NCBI RefSeq assembly: GCF_014066305.1
Contig: NW_023501042.1
Coordinates: 558,001 to 622,000, forward strand
Origin: Letharia columbiana
Lineage: Eukaryota > Ascomycota > Lecanoromycetes > Lecanorales > Parmeliaceae
Reading direction: 5' to 3'
DNA: 64,000 nt
Shown: piece after piece, positions 25,465-37,119 of the stretch
Layout: each line of letters starts with the position of its first letter
Numbering within the stretch: position 1 is the stretch's first letter
Notes under the pieces: model-generated
Databases searched by the model: none
What the model was told of the DNA's origin: nothing
The model's input: only the letters and a program-made list of their open reading frames with translations
Program-made: the position numbers and the translations under genes

Positions 25465-26031
25465 AGGGAGTTGCATTGCTAGGCTAATTCTAAAATTGAG
25501 CGGACTAGATGGATCTGAGTTGAGTCTCAAAAAGTCTGCCTCCATTTTCTGCACAAGGAATGCAACGCACCGCAACGCATTGTCTATTTTCGTATCCAAG
25601 TTTCTCGGATATGCATGGCGAATTATAGTATTCATATGAGTAGCAGAGATTAAGAATTGGCGTCCGAGGCCGAAAATATGTTCTGTTGTAAGGCTAAATT
25701 GAAGCGTCGAATCAAGAGTGCAGATCAACGTTCAACGCTTATAGAAAAAGTTCAGACTCTTTGGTAATCCCGCAGGAGCAATATCTTTTGCGTCATCTAC
25801 TTCTTTTTGTTTGTTTCTCCACAAAAAGAATTCTCACTAGCGGGTGATCACTTCGCAATTTTGAGTTCCTTCACAATGCTCTGCAGTACGCTTCGGATAT
25901 TCTCTGGTTCGAGTGGTCACAAGAGCGCTATGACCAAACACAAAGGGGCCGCAGGTCTCTCACTGCTGTTCAGCGAGAACGCTAGCCAACAAGAAAGCCT
26001 CGCAACGGGCCGGTCTACTACTTTTGTATAG
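25465..26031. other. No gene seen
   Basis: Intergenic; only short frames on both strands. Confidence 0.4.
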
Positions 26032-26631
26032 CGCGTCATAGTTATCCAGGGTATCAGGCGTTGTTTCTTACTTGGAGTCTTCGAAGGCGTACAGCATTCA
26101 TGGACAGCCCGATTCGAGCTCTTATACAGAAAGGTCCCAACACAGGTGGCTGCGCTAGGTCTCGAAGCATTCTACGATGCCGCAGTAGAGGCCTGTCTGT
26201 ACCCAATTAATCTACACATGATATCACGCACGGTTGCCGTGGTGCTCTTGCTTTCGACATTTATTCTCGGAAGCCCTTCGGGATCCCATGGGCGATAGTC
26301 GCGGGCTTTTTTAAAAGGGATGAAAAGGATGGCGGCAGATGGACTGGAGTGTACTTTCAGTGGGGAATTGATGCCCGTCATCGTCGATGGTCTTACTGGC
26401 TCGATCTTTTGGGTCTCTTTGAGGGTAAGGGGGTTCCATAGTCCACAGGGTCTATCGAATGGGGTCTGGTCTAAGCTTCACGAAATCTCCACCCAGGAAG
26501 TTGATCCTTTCAGAATCCGACACCCAAAGTTCCTCGGAAGGCTCCGCAGCCATGTATGCATTGTGTACGACGGGTTCGAAGATGCAGTGGGGATGGCAAC
26601 ATACAGCTTGCTTTCACTATGCCGCCCGTGA
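26032..26631 (+). pseudogene. Long frame interrupted by one TAG; possible decayed gene
   Basis: One frame is open for 200 codons except for a single TAG at 26,296-26,298. The translation has ordinary protein character: an amphipathic start (FELLYRKVPTQVAALGLEAF), a membrane-like segment (TVAVVLLLSTFILG), then LKGMKRMAADGLECTF and further basic/hydrophobic sequence. There is no ATG in good position before the hydrophobic part except the one opening MISRTVAVV. I do not recognise a family. It could be a chance frame, a pseudogene, or the exon of a gene whose intron removes the stop. Confidence 0.3.
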
Positions 26632-27336
26632 TGATATTATACACACGTAGCTTCACACACAATCAATGTCACTCGAATCAGCAATTCTACGTACTGTTTG
26701 GTGTGCGTTCCATTCGAGAAGGGTACGCTCTCCGTCTGAACCGTGTCTGGTGGGTATCCGACGAGAGCCGAGCTGATTGTTCAATGAAAACTGAAGCACG
26801 AAACAGACTGGGCGGTAACGCGCCTTTTTCACAGCAGTGTTTGCATCAACTCACAGAATGATTGGTTTTGGGGACAGATGATGGAGCGCCGTGAATCCGA
26901 AAACAAAATCTACGATGTTTCAGAAATAAGGCTGAAACCTGATTGAGGCGCCGCTTCTCTTCTCACACGAAACAAAACATACGTTGCGCATATCTTAGTG
27001 ATGAAACTGTATCAAACCCTAATATCAGGCTTGCAATGACAATGGAGATGAATCGAAAGATCGAGGGGAGGTTCGGAGCGAATCACTTGCTGCTATAGCT
27101 AAAGACATGATGGGTTTCAGCTTATGGAGTACATGGCCGAGGCCGACGTGCTTGGTTTGATTGTTCGTTTCATGGTCTAATTCACTGGGTGTTAACACTG
27201 ACAGGCGTTATGTCCTCTCTGTATCAGGCCTGCTTTGCATACAAAACGTGGTCCACATCCTGTTATTCATGCAGCTCATCATATTCACTACAATTCTAGA
27301 CTCTCAATAGCAAATTGCAAGAACAACGGCTTGATT
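26632..27336. other. No gene seen
   Basis: Intergenic, upstream of the secreted two-domain protein gene. Confidence 0.4.
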
Positions 27337-28775
27337 ATGAATCTCTTCCACGTCATCATCTCTCTCCTAGCGTCATCTGTCGCCCTCGCAGGCCACATCA
27401 CGCGCTCGGCCGACCTAACACTGTGAATACCATCTACCCTCGTCGAGGAATATTCGTGCTGAACACCTATTTAGGGAACCCGTAGTAGAAACCCCGTATG
27501 GGTATATTCCAGATGGGCTCCCAGACACCGACCCCACCCCAAATAGCTGCTGGACAGCACCAAATGGGATCGTCTCTGGCTCTGCTTACAGCCCCGGTAT
27601 ATGTCATATCTGTGTCAATCAGAACGGTACTGGCCTTAACTCCTGGTTCGGAGCCTGGGCACGGGATGCGAGCAACTTCGCCATGGAAGTTACACCCGCC
27701 GTAAACCTCGGACCCGAGACAGCGAATGAGAGCCTATATAGCTTCAACGCTGGTCCTGAGCATCTCACCGTAGCCATCCGTCACAATAAATTACCTAGCA
27801 AAGCATCTAGCGTATCTCTGTTGCTGGGAAAGCCACCGGCGCCACAGATGTCCTTGGACCCTGCGACACACGAGAACTCAACGAGCTGCAATGCCGTCCA
27901 GGATGCACAAGACAGTACAGAGACTAAAGCTCAATGCTACTTCCTTTGCGAAGCTTCGGATGCCTCCAAGGGCGCAAATAGCCGACGTACCCAAAATACG
28001 GCATCTTCAAGCAGCGACTCTCGTGTTAACGAGCATTCATCCGTTTCTCATCCGCGCTCAGCGCCAGTAGGGAAGCGTCATTCTGCTGCATCATTGTAAG
28101 AACTTCGGTGCATGTTTCTCTGCTTGGACTAAAGATAACCCCAGAAATTCTCCTCCAGCCGAGAAAAACGGCGTGCTCCCCAACGGTACCGTCATCAACC
28201 CTAATCCCGAAAACAACCCAAACGCTACCAAAAGCCCACAAAGCTGCTGGACAAAGCCCGTCGAACCTGTCGTCCCCATGGCTAAGGACAGTTTCTCCCC
28301 AGGCCTCTGTCAAGTCTGCGTGACACAATGGGGCTTTGGACAAGCCCCACAATACCAAGTCTGGATTCGCGATGCTCTCAACCATGCGATGGGCGAAATG
28401 GATGCAACCACACTCGCAACACTCAATTACAATACTGATGATCCCACCAGCCTCACCATACCCGCCGGAACCAAGTCTCTCAACATTTGGCCCATGGAGA
28501 GCCAAGGGATTAACGGTTCTGGAGGTGTGGAGTTTTACAATTACTCTAGGGTATACATGGTGTGGCAGGTACCGTCAGATTTTATGGTAGAAACAATGGT
28601 GTTCGACCCTGGGTTAGAGTTAGGGCTACAGGGCAGTAACTGTAGCTTATCCGGAAGCACACAAGGTGGCGCGGTGACTTACTTTCAGTGCCACTTCGAG
28701 TGCCCCAAGGAGGAATCTATGAAAGGGAACCATTCTTCGAGGGCAACCCATTCTATGAAAGCGATCCGCTATTAG
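27337..28775 (+). CDS. Secreted protein with two copies of a cysteine-containing domain (445 aa, two introns)
   Basis: Exons 27,337-27,422, 27,475-28,095 and 28,145-28,775. The introns are 52 bp (GTGAAT donor, GTGCTGAAC branch, TTTAG) and 49 bp (GTAAGA, ACTAAAG, CCCCAG), and both keep the frame. Residues 1-18 are a clear signal peptide (NLFHVIISLLASSVALA). Two domains share the pattern PDG or PNG, then SCWT, then SPG-I/L-C-x-I/V-CV, then W-x-RDA-x-N-x-AM: the first at about 41-205 (Cys54, 72, 75) and the second at about 246-425 (Cys270, 291, 294). A Ser-rich linker joins them at 205-240. The second domain ends with a GGAVTYFQCHFECPKEES element that has a weaker counterpart (AQCYFLCEAS) in the first. 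No known family recognised. A broken paralogue lies 1.5 kb downstream. Extracellular role inferred only from the signal peptide. Confidence 0.72.
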
Positions 28776-30257
28776 TAAGATGATTGAGGCTCGTCATGTC
28801 TTCGAATTGTTTTGTCTTTGCACTTGTGTACCTTAGCTCGATCAAACAGCTGCAAATTAGTCGGCATTGACTACTTCACTTTAATCGCTGTTGTCGCCAT
28901 TGCTTTGAACTTGAGATAAATCCGTTCCATCAGTGCTACCTGCAGCTTTTCTCCATTCGGTCCCATCTCACGCGGACTTGCAGCCATAAGTGCTCATCAC
29001 TTCAATCAACAATCTCGACAGGTTTCAAGGGGCAGATGAGACTTGTTGAGTGCGAACAAGCCTTGACCACCGAGGTTCCCAGATCCTCGCGTTTCTTCCC
29101 GTCCACGAGTCTGTACTTGTGACTTTTGTAATAAATCTTCACCTCACGCTTGCAGATCCGGATCAGCTGGTTTTTGTACGCTTGCATTACGTCTGCTCCA
29201 AGCTCTCCGGCGATATTCCGCCAATTGTGAGTTTTGGCAGTTTAACTTCAAAGGGCATACATATTCTAAACCGGAAAATTTCAGCTAGGAACGATTTCCA
29301 TAGAGCTGAGAATGATAAGCTCGCTGCTGTTCGGGGTGCGTCATACGCACGGGAAGGTTTCAATGGTCACATGGACATACCATTGGTCCACATGGCCATA
29401 TCATATCTATTTCAAGGTACTAGGGTCTTTTTGCCACAGATTTTTGCTACTATCTCTACATTGAAAAACATCTTGATAGAGATAGATAATCTACTACCTA
29501 TTAACAACTACGTCGCGATAGAAATGTGTTTTATCCAAGCCATTGCTACCCGTCTCCTCCATAGCCAACTCAGCAGCATTGCGATCAAAGCAGTTACACT
29601 GTATAAGCTGATCTCCGTATACCTCCAGATCATGCAGCTGTAGCGTTCCGTCAGTATTGATAGTCTTGCTGAGTACGATTGTCTACTCAAGCTCCTTGTC
29701 GTCTCTGCTTCCCACTGGACATTATATATTCTTTGTCAGTTTCACGCCAACTCTCTCCAACTCTCTCTCCTCAATCAGCTCTCTAGCAACTGGTCACGTC
29801 CCTACACCCACGCAAGGCCGAGATGGACTTCTGAGTACTTAGTGTTCAGAATGGGCATGAATCTCACAAAGGCATGGCATCGCGACTTCCACCTCAAACA
29901 AACAAAGACAGACAAACGTTCGATGTCTTAGATTATTACAAAACAGTGTCAAACAGAATTCAGGTGTCTGAATTTCAATGGAAATGCTCTAAGGATCACC
30001 TCGACAGTGGCCGGTAACTTGCTGATCAAGGTGGAAACATGAAGTGTTTCAGCTCCTTCGGTACGAGGCAAAGCCAAACAATTCTGTATAAGCAGTTGTT
30101 TCACTGCACGAGTCACTAAACAATGGCAAGGTAACAGGATAGGCAGTAGATCTCTCAGCATGTATAGTTGCTCATCTTCCACCACTTATGTAGCTCGTGA
30201 TAATCACCACCGTTCTTGAGGTGCCTATTCTAATTTTGAACAACCAAGCCTACCATT
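28776..30257. other. No confident gene; possible minus-strand exon relics
   Basis: A 197-codon + frame without ATG covers 29,050-29,643. On the minus strand, 29,670-29,490 reads DGTLQLHDLEVYGDQLIQCN then a CFDRNAAELAMEETG continuation, and 29,235-29,002 reads NWRNIAGELGADVMQAYKNQ then a Lys/Arg-rich tail. Both look more protein-like than the plus frame, but I could not link them by a credible intron. Confidence 0.3.
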
Positions 30258-31235
30258 ATGAAATGCGCCTACTTCTTTGCGCATATCCTAGCGCCTTTCA
30301 TCGCCTTCGCACATCCATCGGTAGATCACCATAAACACGAAGGTTCAGTGGGAAGTGGGCGGAGGCCGCTACCGCAATTAAGTAGCTCGAAACTGATCAC
30401 AGATGGCCCATTCCCAGACGGCACGATCATGAACTCCGCTCCCAACTGGAACTCTTTTGATAACAGCTGCTGGACAGAACCAAACATACAGCTTTCCCCC
30501 CCTCAGACGCAGAATACGAATCCGACACATGTCAAACTTCTGTCATACAGAGTGACATTGGATTCAAGGCTTAGTACGCAGCTGGCATCCGCGACGCTAA
30601 CAACATCACCGCGGGAAATATGCCCGCTATCTTCCTCGGGCCCGAAACAAGTGTAGGGAGATCACGGACCTTTATGCTATCAAAGGATGTTGCTTCCCAA
30701 ACCGATGCTCTAGAAGGTACTGTTGCGTACTTCAAACTTACTTTCAATGTGGGCTTGCTTTTGATCTGAATTACCAACGTACGCTAGAAGTATCTGAGGA
30801 ACGCAATCTACCAACGTAAGCACTCTCAACCTCGTTCCTCCGTTCCTTAACCAATGCAAAATTTTAAAGCCTCTCTTCCATCGAAAAAAGCGCCATACTC
30901 CTCAACGGCACTGACACCATTATCGACCCTAATCTAACAATAACGCAAAAGCTACACCACTCCACCTTCACCTCGTTCCCAATATCGCCGGCGTTACCAT
31001 CCACACCCACTAAGACGCTGGCGAGAGCTCTAACGTATCAATCATCATTTACACCAAGGAATATTGCGAAAGGGATGGCTTCAATGAAGGGGACATAGGT
31101 TACAACATCGAGAACTGGCGACAGATGAGGTCTTACCACTTGAGTGCCAATCTTAATGATGACCATGAGGTGCTAAATATTGGGGTTGGTGAGGTTTGGG
31201 ACGCTACAGGCGGAAGCCGGTTGATCCGAGGTTGA
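30258..31235 (+). pseudogene. Broken paralogue of the two-domain secreted protein
   Basis: It starts with an intact signal peptide (MKCAYFFAHILAPFIAFAHP) and the same PDG...NSCWTEPN block as the gene at 27,337. Within a run of seven C (30,496-30,502) the frame shifts by one base. Homology resumes in the next frame (DTCQ, then a TAG at 30,572-30,574 where the paralogue has Trp, then YAAGIRDANN and FLGPET). A second-domain remnant follows at about 30,880-31,235 (EKSAILLNGT, later SSNVSIIIYTKEYC and a final RLIRG stop) with a further shift and a TAA at 31,011-31,013. TGG to TAG fits a RIP-type change. It shows that the signal-peptide/two-domain layout predates the duplication. Confidence 0.72.
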
Positions 31236-32513
31236 ATATCGACATCAACGCTGCTTGTGCAATTTCCGCATACCTCTTAATGAGTAGTGCTACAAAGAAA
31301 CTGTGTCCCACACTTCAGAATGTTGTGGGATGCATGATAATTACTATCACATAAGGCCAACGGACGTGGGCACAAAGAGACTGCTCATGGTGGTCACAAG
31401 CAGTACTGATGGATGATTTGATGAGGCGAGCGACTGTTGCCATATCTGGGCCAATCGTCTTCGAAGCAAGCAGTCGCTTTTGTGGAATCTCAGAGGAATT
31501 TGTCGAGAGAGGGGAAATCCAAATTATTCCTCTATTTGCACCGCAGTGAATCGGGTTAAGCCCGTTGGCTTTGCTAATCTCATACCTGCACCGTTGACGT
31601 TCACCGACACCATGCACTGTCAAGTCTCTTGTAACCTATACAGAGAGTTCACACTTCTGCACCTGTCGCAAAACTTCTCTACGAAAGGAAAACTGAGTTT
31701 GCGAACTCGGTTGTCGACTTGGAGCAATGCGCCGCGAAGAAACTGATTCCTTTGGGGCCTAGCCTGTCCAGGTTGTGGACTGCGGATTTGGACAGCCAGA
31801 GCGTAATTGGTTGTCCTACAGCTTGCCGAATCGGGAGGCAGCGATATTAGTGAGCCCACTATTCTCACCTTGTGCAATCGGTAATTTGTTATTCCACTGG
31901 TGTTGTCACATGGCTTGTGGACTTTTCTTGACCACGCAGTTTCAGAGAGATCAGAAATTCTCCTCCTCAGCGGATGATCTAAACAAAGTACTACTTCTTT
32001 CATGGGAGCGGGTGCGCATAACCCCACGCGTGAAAACTAACCAGTCGCTGGTGCATAATTGTACAAGACAGCAAGTGGAAGCAAAGTGATCGATCCAAGC
32101 CCCACGCAAACACGTCGGCGCTTAGTAAACGCAGGCTGGTAAGGCCAAACACGTGGCCTGATCCTGCAGGCACGTGAGCTTGGAGATGCATAACGCCAGC
32201 AACGGTTGCATGCACAGAACATCGTTAAATGGTCAGATTGGCGAGGGGAATTATACATTACATGTCCTCGATGTTCCAGAAGTAACTTATTGAAGAGCAA
32301 AAGGTTCGAAAAGCGTTTCTTACTCATTCCTCCGACTCGCGAAGCAAAAGCCCTGCGCGCTAGTAAGGAGAGAAATCCGGACACATCCGTACAACCGCCT
32401 CGCGCAAGAAGACTTGTGGCTGCGGATGCGCCGAGCCTTGCGCTTACCGTTCTTGCCCTGTACCCATCCGTGGAATAAGAGTGGGGGAGTCCCAGGTTGG
32501 AAGACCTGCAGGA
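31236..32513. other. No gene seen
   Basis: Several frames of 90-190 codons overlap on opposite strands without signal peptides, domains or splice logic. I treat them as chance frames. Confidence 0.4.
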
Positions 32514-32528
32514 ATGAGGTCTGAAGTG

Positions 32529-33365
32529 ATGTCTTCGCACGCGCTGAATCTCTTTGTACTTGGATGCATGCTTCAATTTCTGCTGCTTCAAAATTCCTTG
32601 GTTCACAGCGCCGTCATTTCGCGATTCCTAAACACGGCAATCACAAACGCGACAGTGGGCTATCATCCGGCATACTGTAGCGACAATGAAGGTTGGGTTG
32701 GAAATGGAATAGTTCAAAGTGACTGCGCAGAAGCAATCATGGAGCTTTACAGAACGAATGTCTCGCCGCGAGGAAGACAGAAATACGAATTCCTCACCCG
32801 CGGAGTGCCGCGGACTTCTCATTTGCCCTACATAGTAACGCCTAGGAAGCATGATTATGGTGAGCAATCAGAGTTCGGCATAAGCAGTCATTTTTTCTGA
32901 ATTGGACCGTCATAATAGGGACGTGTGTCATCGTCATTGCAATGCTAGATACTTTCTATCCCGGAATCCTACCAGGTCTCAGGCCACAGCAGTGTGCACA
33001 ATCTGATATAGCTACCTTCAACCAGATATACGATGTAGCCGTGAGCTTGTCTTCAGAATGTGTGAAGAAGAAATTGGACCCTGAAGCCGGCTGGTCTTCT
33101 GCAGGTAGGGGCGCACTGCTGGCTGCTTAATTCACCTGCGTTTCGACTTGCACTTTGGGGCGCACCGAGAAACTGCTGATTCTTGCTCTACTGAATAGGA
33201 GCGATGGCTAGCATCGGGGTATTCATTCTCAGACGGGGCTCAGACCTAGACAAAGTTCTGCGGAGCAGTGCGCCTATGACCACATCGATCAACAATGAAA
33301 CATCACTTCTAGGCTTGGTCGAGCTTCCTAGACCCTCAGATGCGATGGATATTGTCAATAGTTGA
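32529..33365 (+). CDS. Secreted protein of unknown function (227 aa, two introns)
   Basis: Exons 32,529-32,859, 32,919-33,104 and 33,199-33,365; introns of 59 and 94 bp with GTGAGC...ATAG and GTAGGG...ATAG borders, both in frame. An in-frame ATG 15 bp upstream (32,514) is an alternative start. Residues 1-29 form a signal peptide (hydrophobic LNLFVLGCMLQFLLLQNSLV). The mature protein shows GWVGNGIVQSDCAEAIMELY (about 53-72), later the HDYG-x-CVI-x-IAML segment across the first junction, then ECVKKK and GWSSAGAMASIGVFILRRGS across the second. This order (WVGxG..DC..AI, TP..xYG.C.I.I, C...AGW.S.G..SIGVFI) is one I have seen in many fungal secreted hypothetical proteins; no biochemical function is known to me. 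The four conserved cysteines probably form disulfides. Confidence 0.78.
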
Positions 33366-33562
33366 TAAGGAGACGGGGAAATAAGATGTGCTATTCATCA
33401 ATATGGTCCAGGCCCATGCCAACGCAATCCGGACTGTCAATGCAACATAAGTTCAAGTTCTGCCGAGACAGCCTGCTTTTCTATCGCGTCTTAAATGATA
33501 ACTCAATCGCCTGGTCTCACCTCGCTATACCCTCACCGCTTGTCAAGAAAGACAAATTCTGA
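33366..33562. terminator. Shared 3' region between convergent genes
   Basis: Only about 200 bp separates the stop codons of the + gene ending at 33,365 and the - gene ending at 33,563, so their 3' untranslated regions probably overlap. No specific polyadenylation motif is asserted. Confidence 0.4.
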
Positions 33563-34757
33563 CTACCAATTGACAACGGCTGCGTTGTCGCGTCGGGGTG
33601 CTCGTCGGACAATTGAAGGAATATATTGCGGCCGACACCTGAGACCATTAGCCACCCTCGCTCGTACTTCCACAAATGTATACGAACCAAGCCCAGCAGC
33701 TCTCCCACATTTCTGCCTTCCTCGCACACACGTAGAAGCCAAAGCCACGACAGCCTCCCATACTTCGTACCAGGACAGTCCCGTTGGTTGGCCCGTGATA
33801 TCAATCTTCACCATGCATCTCCGATCCGCTATCCAAAGTAAGCAAGCTCTGTGTAACAAGAGGCGCAAGTTCTTACCAGCTTTATACGTGACTGGCAATC
33901 GGACTTGCACCCGTTGATCTGGCAAATGCCCAAAGGTCTGCCTGGTTTTGGCCGCATTCATATTGGAGAAGATGCTGACGCAAGAGTTCCATGATGGAGC
34001 AGAGAAAGTGTTGCAGCGCACATTCGGCTTGTAGGATGCAATCATCACGTCCAAGTTGTTGTCACCTCCTGTCGTTACTTTGTCAGCCGTCTCTCGGCTA
34101 TGATGTCTATTTTGCAAACAACTTCCGATTCCATTACTTGAACCCCCAATGCCCTACTATTTCAACTGGATTTAACTGACCAATGTCTCCGGCTATTCCG
34201 CCCATACCACGTTTGACAACACACTCCTGGAAGAGAGTGTAGGCAGCGTTGCCTACTTCTCTCGGAGAAGCTCGGGCGGTCACTGCTCCTTCAGCAAGTA
34301 TTGGCTGGACATAACACAACCCATCACCTGCGCACCAAGTTTAGCAAGCCAAAATCCATGTTCTGCCTTTCCGCTCTAGAACAGTCATGTGCAGCAAACC
34401 TGAGGTAATTGGGGACTCACTGCTAGTAGCCCTAAAAGGAAGATTTAAATCATGCGGCTGAACATTACTGCGTTCTGCGAAAACGGTCTGTGTGTCATCC
34501 TGTGCTATGAAGTTGAAGACCTTCCTGCAACTTCCCACGTTCAGATTCCTCCCATAGCGTACTGGGTCGCATCTAAGCTTCAAGACTTCGTCGAAGGATG
34601 TGTCGTTAGTTGCAGATGACAGGTTCTCAGGAAAATAGAGAGCAGGGGAGATGACAGGTCCTTGCAAAAGATCATAGGTGTCCGAGGGTTGCGGGACAAC
34701 TGCACATAGTGCAAAGGCGGGAAGGATGAGGACTTCTAACAGCAGTATCCAGGGCAT
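33563..34757 (-). CDS. Secreted protein of a large fungal family of unknown function (313 aa, three introns)
   Basis: Exons on the minus strand: 34,757-34,421, 34,327-34,181, 34,068-33,877 and 33,828-33,563. Introns are 93, 112 and 48 bp (donors GTGAGT, GTCAGT, GTAAGA; branches GCTAAAC, GCTGAC, GCTTAC), all phase 1. Residues 1-19 are a signal peptide (MPWILLLEVLILPAFALCAV). The core reads SDGLCYVQPILAEGAVTARA, then AYTLFQECVVKRGMGG-x-A-x-DIG, then DNNLDVMIASYKPNVRC, ADRRCMV and GLSWYEVWEAVVALASTC. I recognise this order from many secreted hypothetical proteins of Pezizomycotina (usual forms: DGLCxVQPxL..GA...AS..E+..AA..L...CV...GxGGIA..IGGDN.L.V.+..Y.P.V.C). Cysteines near 62, 77, 118, 138, 175, 186, 229 and 256 suggest disulfides. 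The extreme C-terminus, after about residue 270, is less family-like and could hide another intron. Confidence 0.8.
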
Positions 34758-36140
34758 TTTGAAAACTAATTGAACTGCCTACAAGTGCTGCTAGAGAGGA
34801 AAACATTTGATCTTCAACCTCCGGAAGACAAGGGAGGCGGGTGGTCGGCAGTGAAGCCTGCCTTGCAATTTGAAGTGAGGGACTCGGGGAGATCATCAGA
34901 TCTGGCGCCTATATATCCGTGCATGACGGAGATTGCCGAACGCGATTGAGCGATTTGTGATTTGCGGTCTTAGTTGTGAAACTTGGAGCGCATAAAAGGT
35001 ACCCCCACGGCGCCTTTCAATGCAAGGAGACGAACATCCATGGATAAAGAGGTCCAACAGGTCGGCCGAGGTCAGTCATTGGCGTCATTCCAAACAAGAA
35101 TTTCGCCCGTCATGAAACTAGGGGCAAGGCAAAAGCATCAGCTATCATCGTTGTGACTCCCTCAAGCCATGTGTCCTGACAACCGACATTGAGCCAGAAA
35201 CCTGGAGGCCGAGAGCAGATACTTCGTTTGAAGCAGACTCCACGACGGATATGTTACGATCATTCTCAGCCTAGAGCTCTGTCTATAGGGACAGTGTATC
35301 GTAGCGAGAGTGACAAATTTGCCAAGCCCCCAGATACAAGTACTATCTTTAGACTTGTCACGTGACGCCAAGACCTGGTGCCCGCGGAGTCTTGGAAATC
35401 TCCCTCCAGCTTTCCATCAACTCTGACTATCACATGTAAAAAGTAGTCTACATTGTTCACTCGCGAGTCGGTCGAGATATCACTAAGTGCCATCATCATC
35501 TCTGACAATGATCGCATCCGATGCTACCGTTGTGCGCTGTGCTTAAGGCTCTAAATCTGCTGCATGGTGTTGATGGGGGTATTTAGTTCGTATTAGGTTC
35601 GATTCCTAATGGCGCTGGTACAATGGTGTTGCGGTGCTTTTTATTTTCTCATGGCTGTGTAAAGCTGCCATGATCTTCGTAATAGATGGCTTTCGCGTGT
35701 ACACGCGAGTTGTGACCTATTTTCGTATTGGGTCTCAGAGCTGTTGCCCGGTCTAACTACGACAAGTCCTTGTATCAACCAACCTTGAGCGGCGCCAGGC
35801 GGGAGCCTGCAGTGACTTGATAGGCATACATAGTGCACACGAGCAGTGCATTCGGGCAGAAAGAATTATAGCTGAAACACATCAATGAGGTCAGCCACTT
35901 CATCTGTCGTGCTAGCAGCATTGTTCATTGGTCACTACGATATAGTGTTAATTCCAGGAGCATATTCTCGATCGACAATCCTTCACACCCAAATTCGTGG
36001 TTGAACAATAACACCGAATTCTTCGTCTCTAAGTAACTGCCAACGCAGCCTCCCGGCAACCCCATGAGTGAGACGCCCCCAATTCGCGCTGCTCCCCTAC
36101 AATCCACGCAACCCACAACCCACAACCCGCCTAACCCTCC
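34758..36140. other. No gene seen
   Basis: Holds the upstream region of the minus-strand gene starting at 34,757. A tight tRNA T-arm-like hairpin occurs at 35,596-35,614 but no tRNA can be completed around it. A minus frame at 35,517-35,266 (83 codons) is without recognisable features. Confidence 0.4.
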
Positions 36141-36772
36141 TCAATTCCCCTCAAAATTCTTAAAAACATACCCCGTCCCCACCCTCCCCACCACGCCCAC
36201 AACCTCAACATCGAAGCTCAACCACACATTATCCCACCACTGCATGAACGCGCCCAAGCCCAAGACGGCAAAGCGCCACATCTCCCACTTCATCGCCGAT
36301 TCCGGCAGGAGGACCACATCGACCGTGTTGACGTACTTCCGGCTGTACTGCAACTTTGTGGCCGCGATGTCGAGCTCGGGCGGGTGGGAGGCGGCGTCCT
36401 GGAAGGCGGCGTAGAGGACCTCCTGCGTGGCGATGGCGTCGCGGAGGGAGTCGCCGTAGTGGTAGAACTTGACGGAGACGGGGGTGGTGGGGACGCGATA
36501 GGTGTAGTCTTCTGGGGGAAGGGAGCTGGGGGGGAGAGATGTGATGATGAGCTGGGGTGTCTTTGTGCGTTGTGTTTTGGGGGAAGACATGAAGTGGGGA
36601 CGTACTTTGGAAGTCCTGGGAGCCGAAGGGTGATGTTGAAGTGTGGTCTAAGGATCGACGGTTGATCGTTAGACAAAGACAGAGATTGCGAAGGTAGAAG
36701 CGCGGCGGAGAAGGCAAGGGCGCAAAGTAGCTGGAAAGGCAGAAGATGAGAATTTGCGGCGAAGATTGCCAT
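36141..36772 (-). CDS. Small secreted protein (183 aa, one intron)
   Basis: Exons 36,772-36,606 and 36,525-36,141. The 80 bp intron has a GTACGT donor and an acceptor preceded by a pure pyrimidine tract (TCTCTCCCCCCCAG), and the splice keeps the frame. The first ATG gives a signal peptide (LLPFQLLCALAFSAALLPSQ). After a short region with one N-glycosylation sequon (NIT) comes the conserved-looking part: YTYRVPTTPVSVKFYHYGDS, LRDAIATQEVLYAAFQDAAS, a tyrosine-rich linker, then WEMWRFAVLGLGAFMQWWDN, and a C-terminal VVGRVGTGYVFKNFEGN. There are almost no cysteines, so it is not a disulfide-rich effector type. The part after residue 60 resembles fungal hypothetical proteins of unknown role. Confidence 0.7.
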
Positions 36773-37119
36773 GTTGGATGCAATTCTCACCTAGAGATGA
36801 ACGCATCGATTGAAAATGGTTAACCCCACGGTATTTTTTTCGCTTGTGGCACTTTGGCGCATGAAGTCGGAACCCCCATCTGTATGCATGCATGTCATTG
36901 GTTCCAGCTTATTATGTCCGCTTGCCGCAGTGTATCTCCTGTCGATTGGTATTGAATGGTAAGAAGTCCTCACTCTGAGGTTCGCTTCCATCAAGATCAC
37001 CGGTCAGCTGAACATATCCGTGAGATCACTAGAGCACCTCTGCGACGATCCGTTCTCCTCTCTTTCCTTCCTCGTCCTTTTCTCCTTTTCATGGTGATCC
37101 ATCCGAAGTAACTCAGGGC

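Noticed and set aside
32037..32606. 189-codon minus frame
   Set aside because: No domain or signal, and it overlaps the start of the better supported secreted gene on the other strand.
35540..35625. tRNA-like hairpin (ATTAGG TTCGATT CCTAAT)
   Set aside because: The T-arm is perfect, but no matching acceptor stem, D-arm or anticodon arm can be built upstream, so it is not a complete tRNA.
36290..36790. 166- and 184-codon minus frames as separate genes
   Set aside because: They are read-through frames of the two-exon secreted gene 36,772-36,141; the pyrimidine-tract acceptor at 36,526 joins the correct parts.
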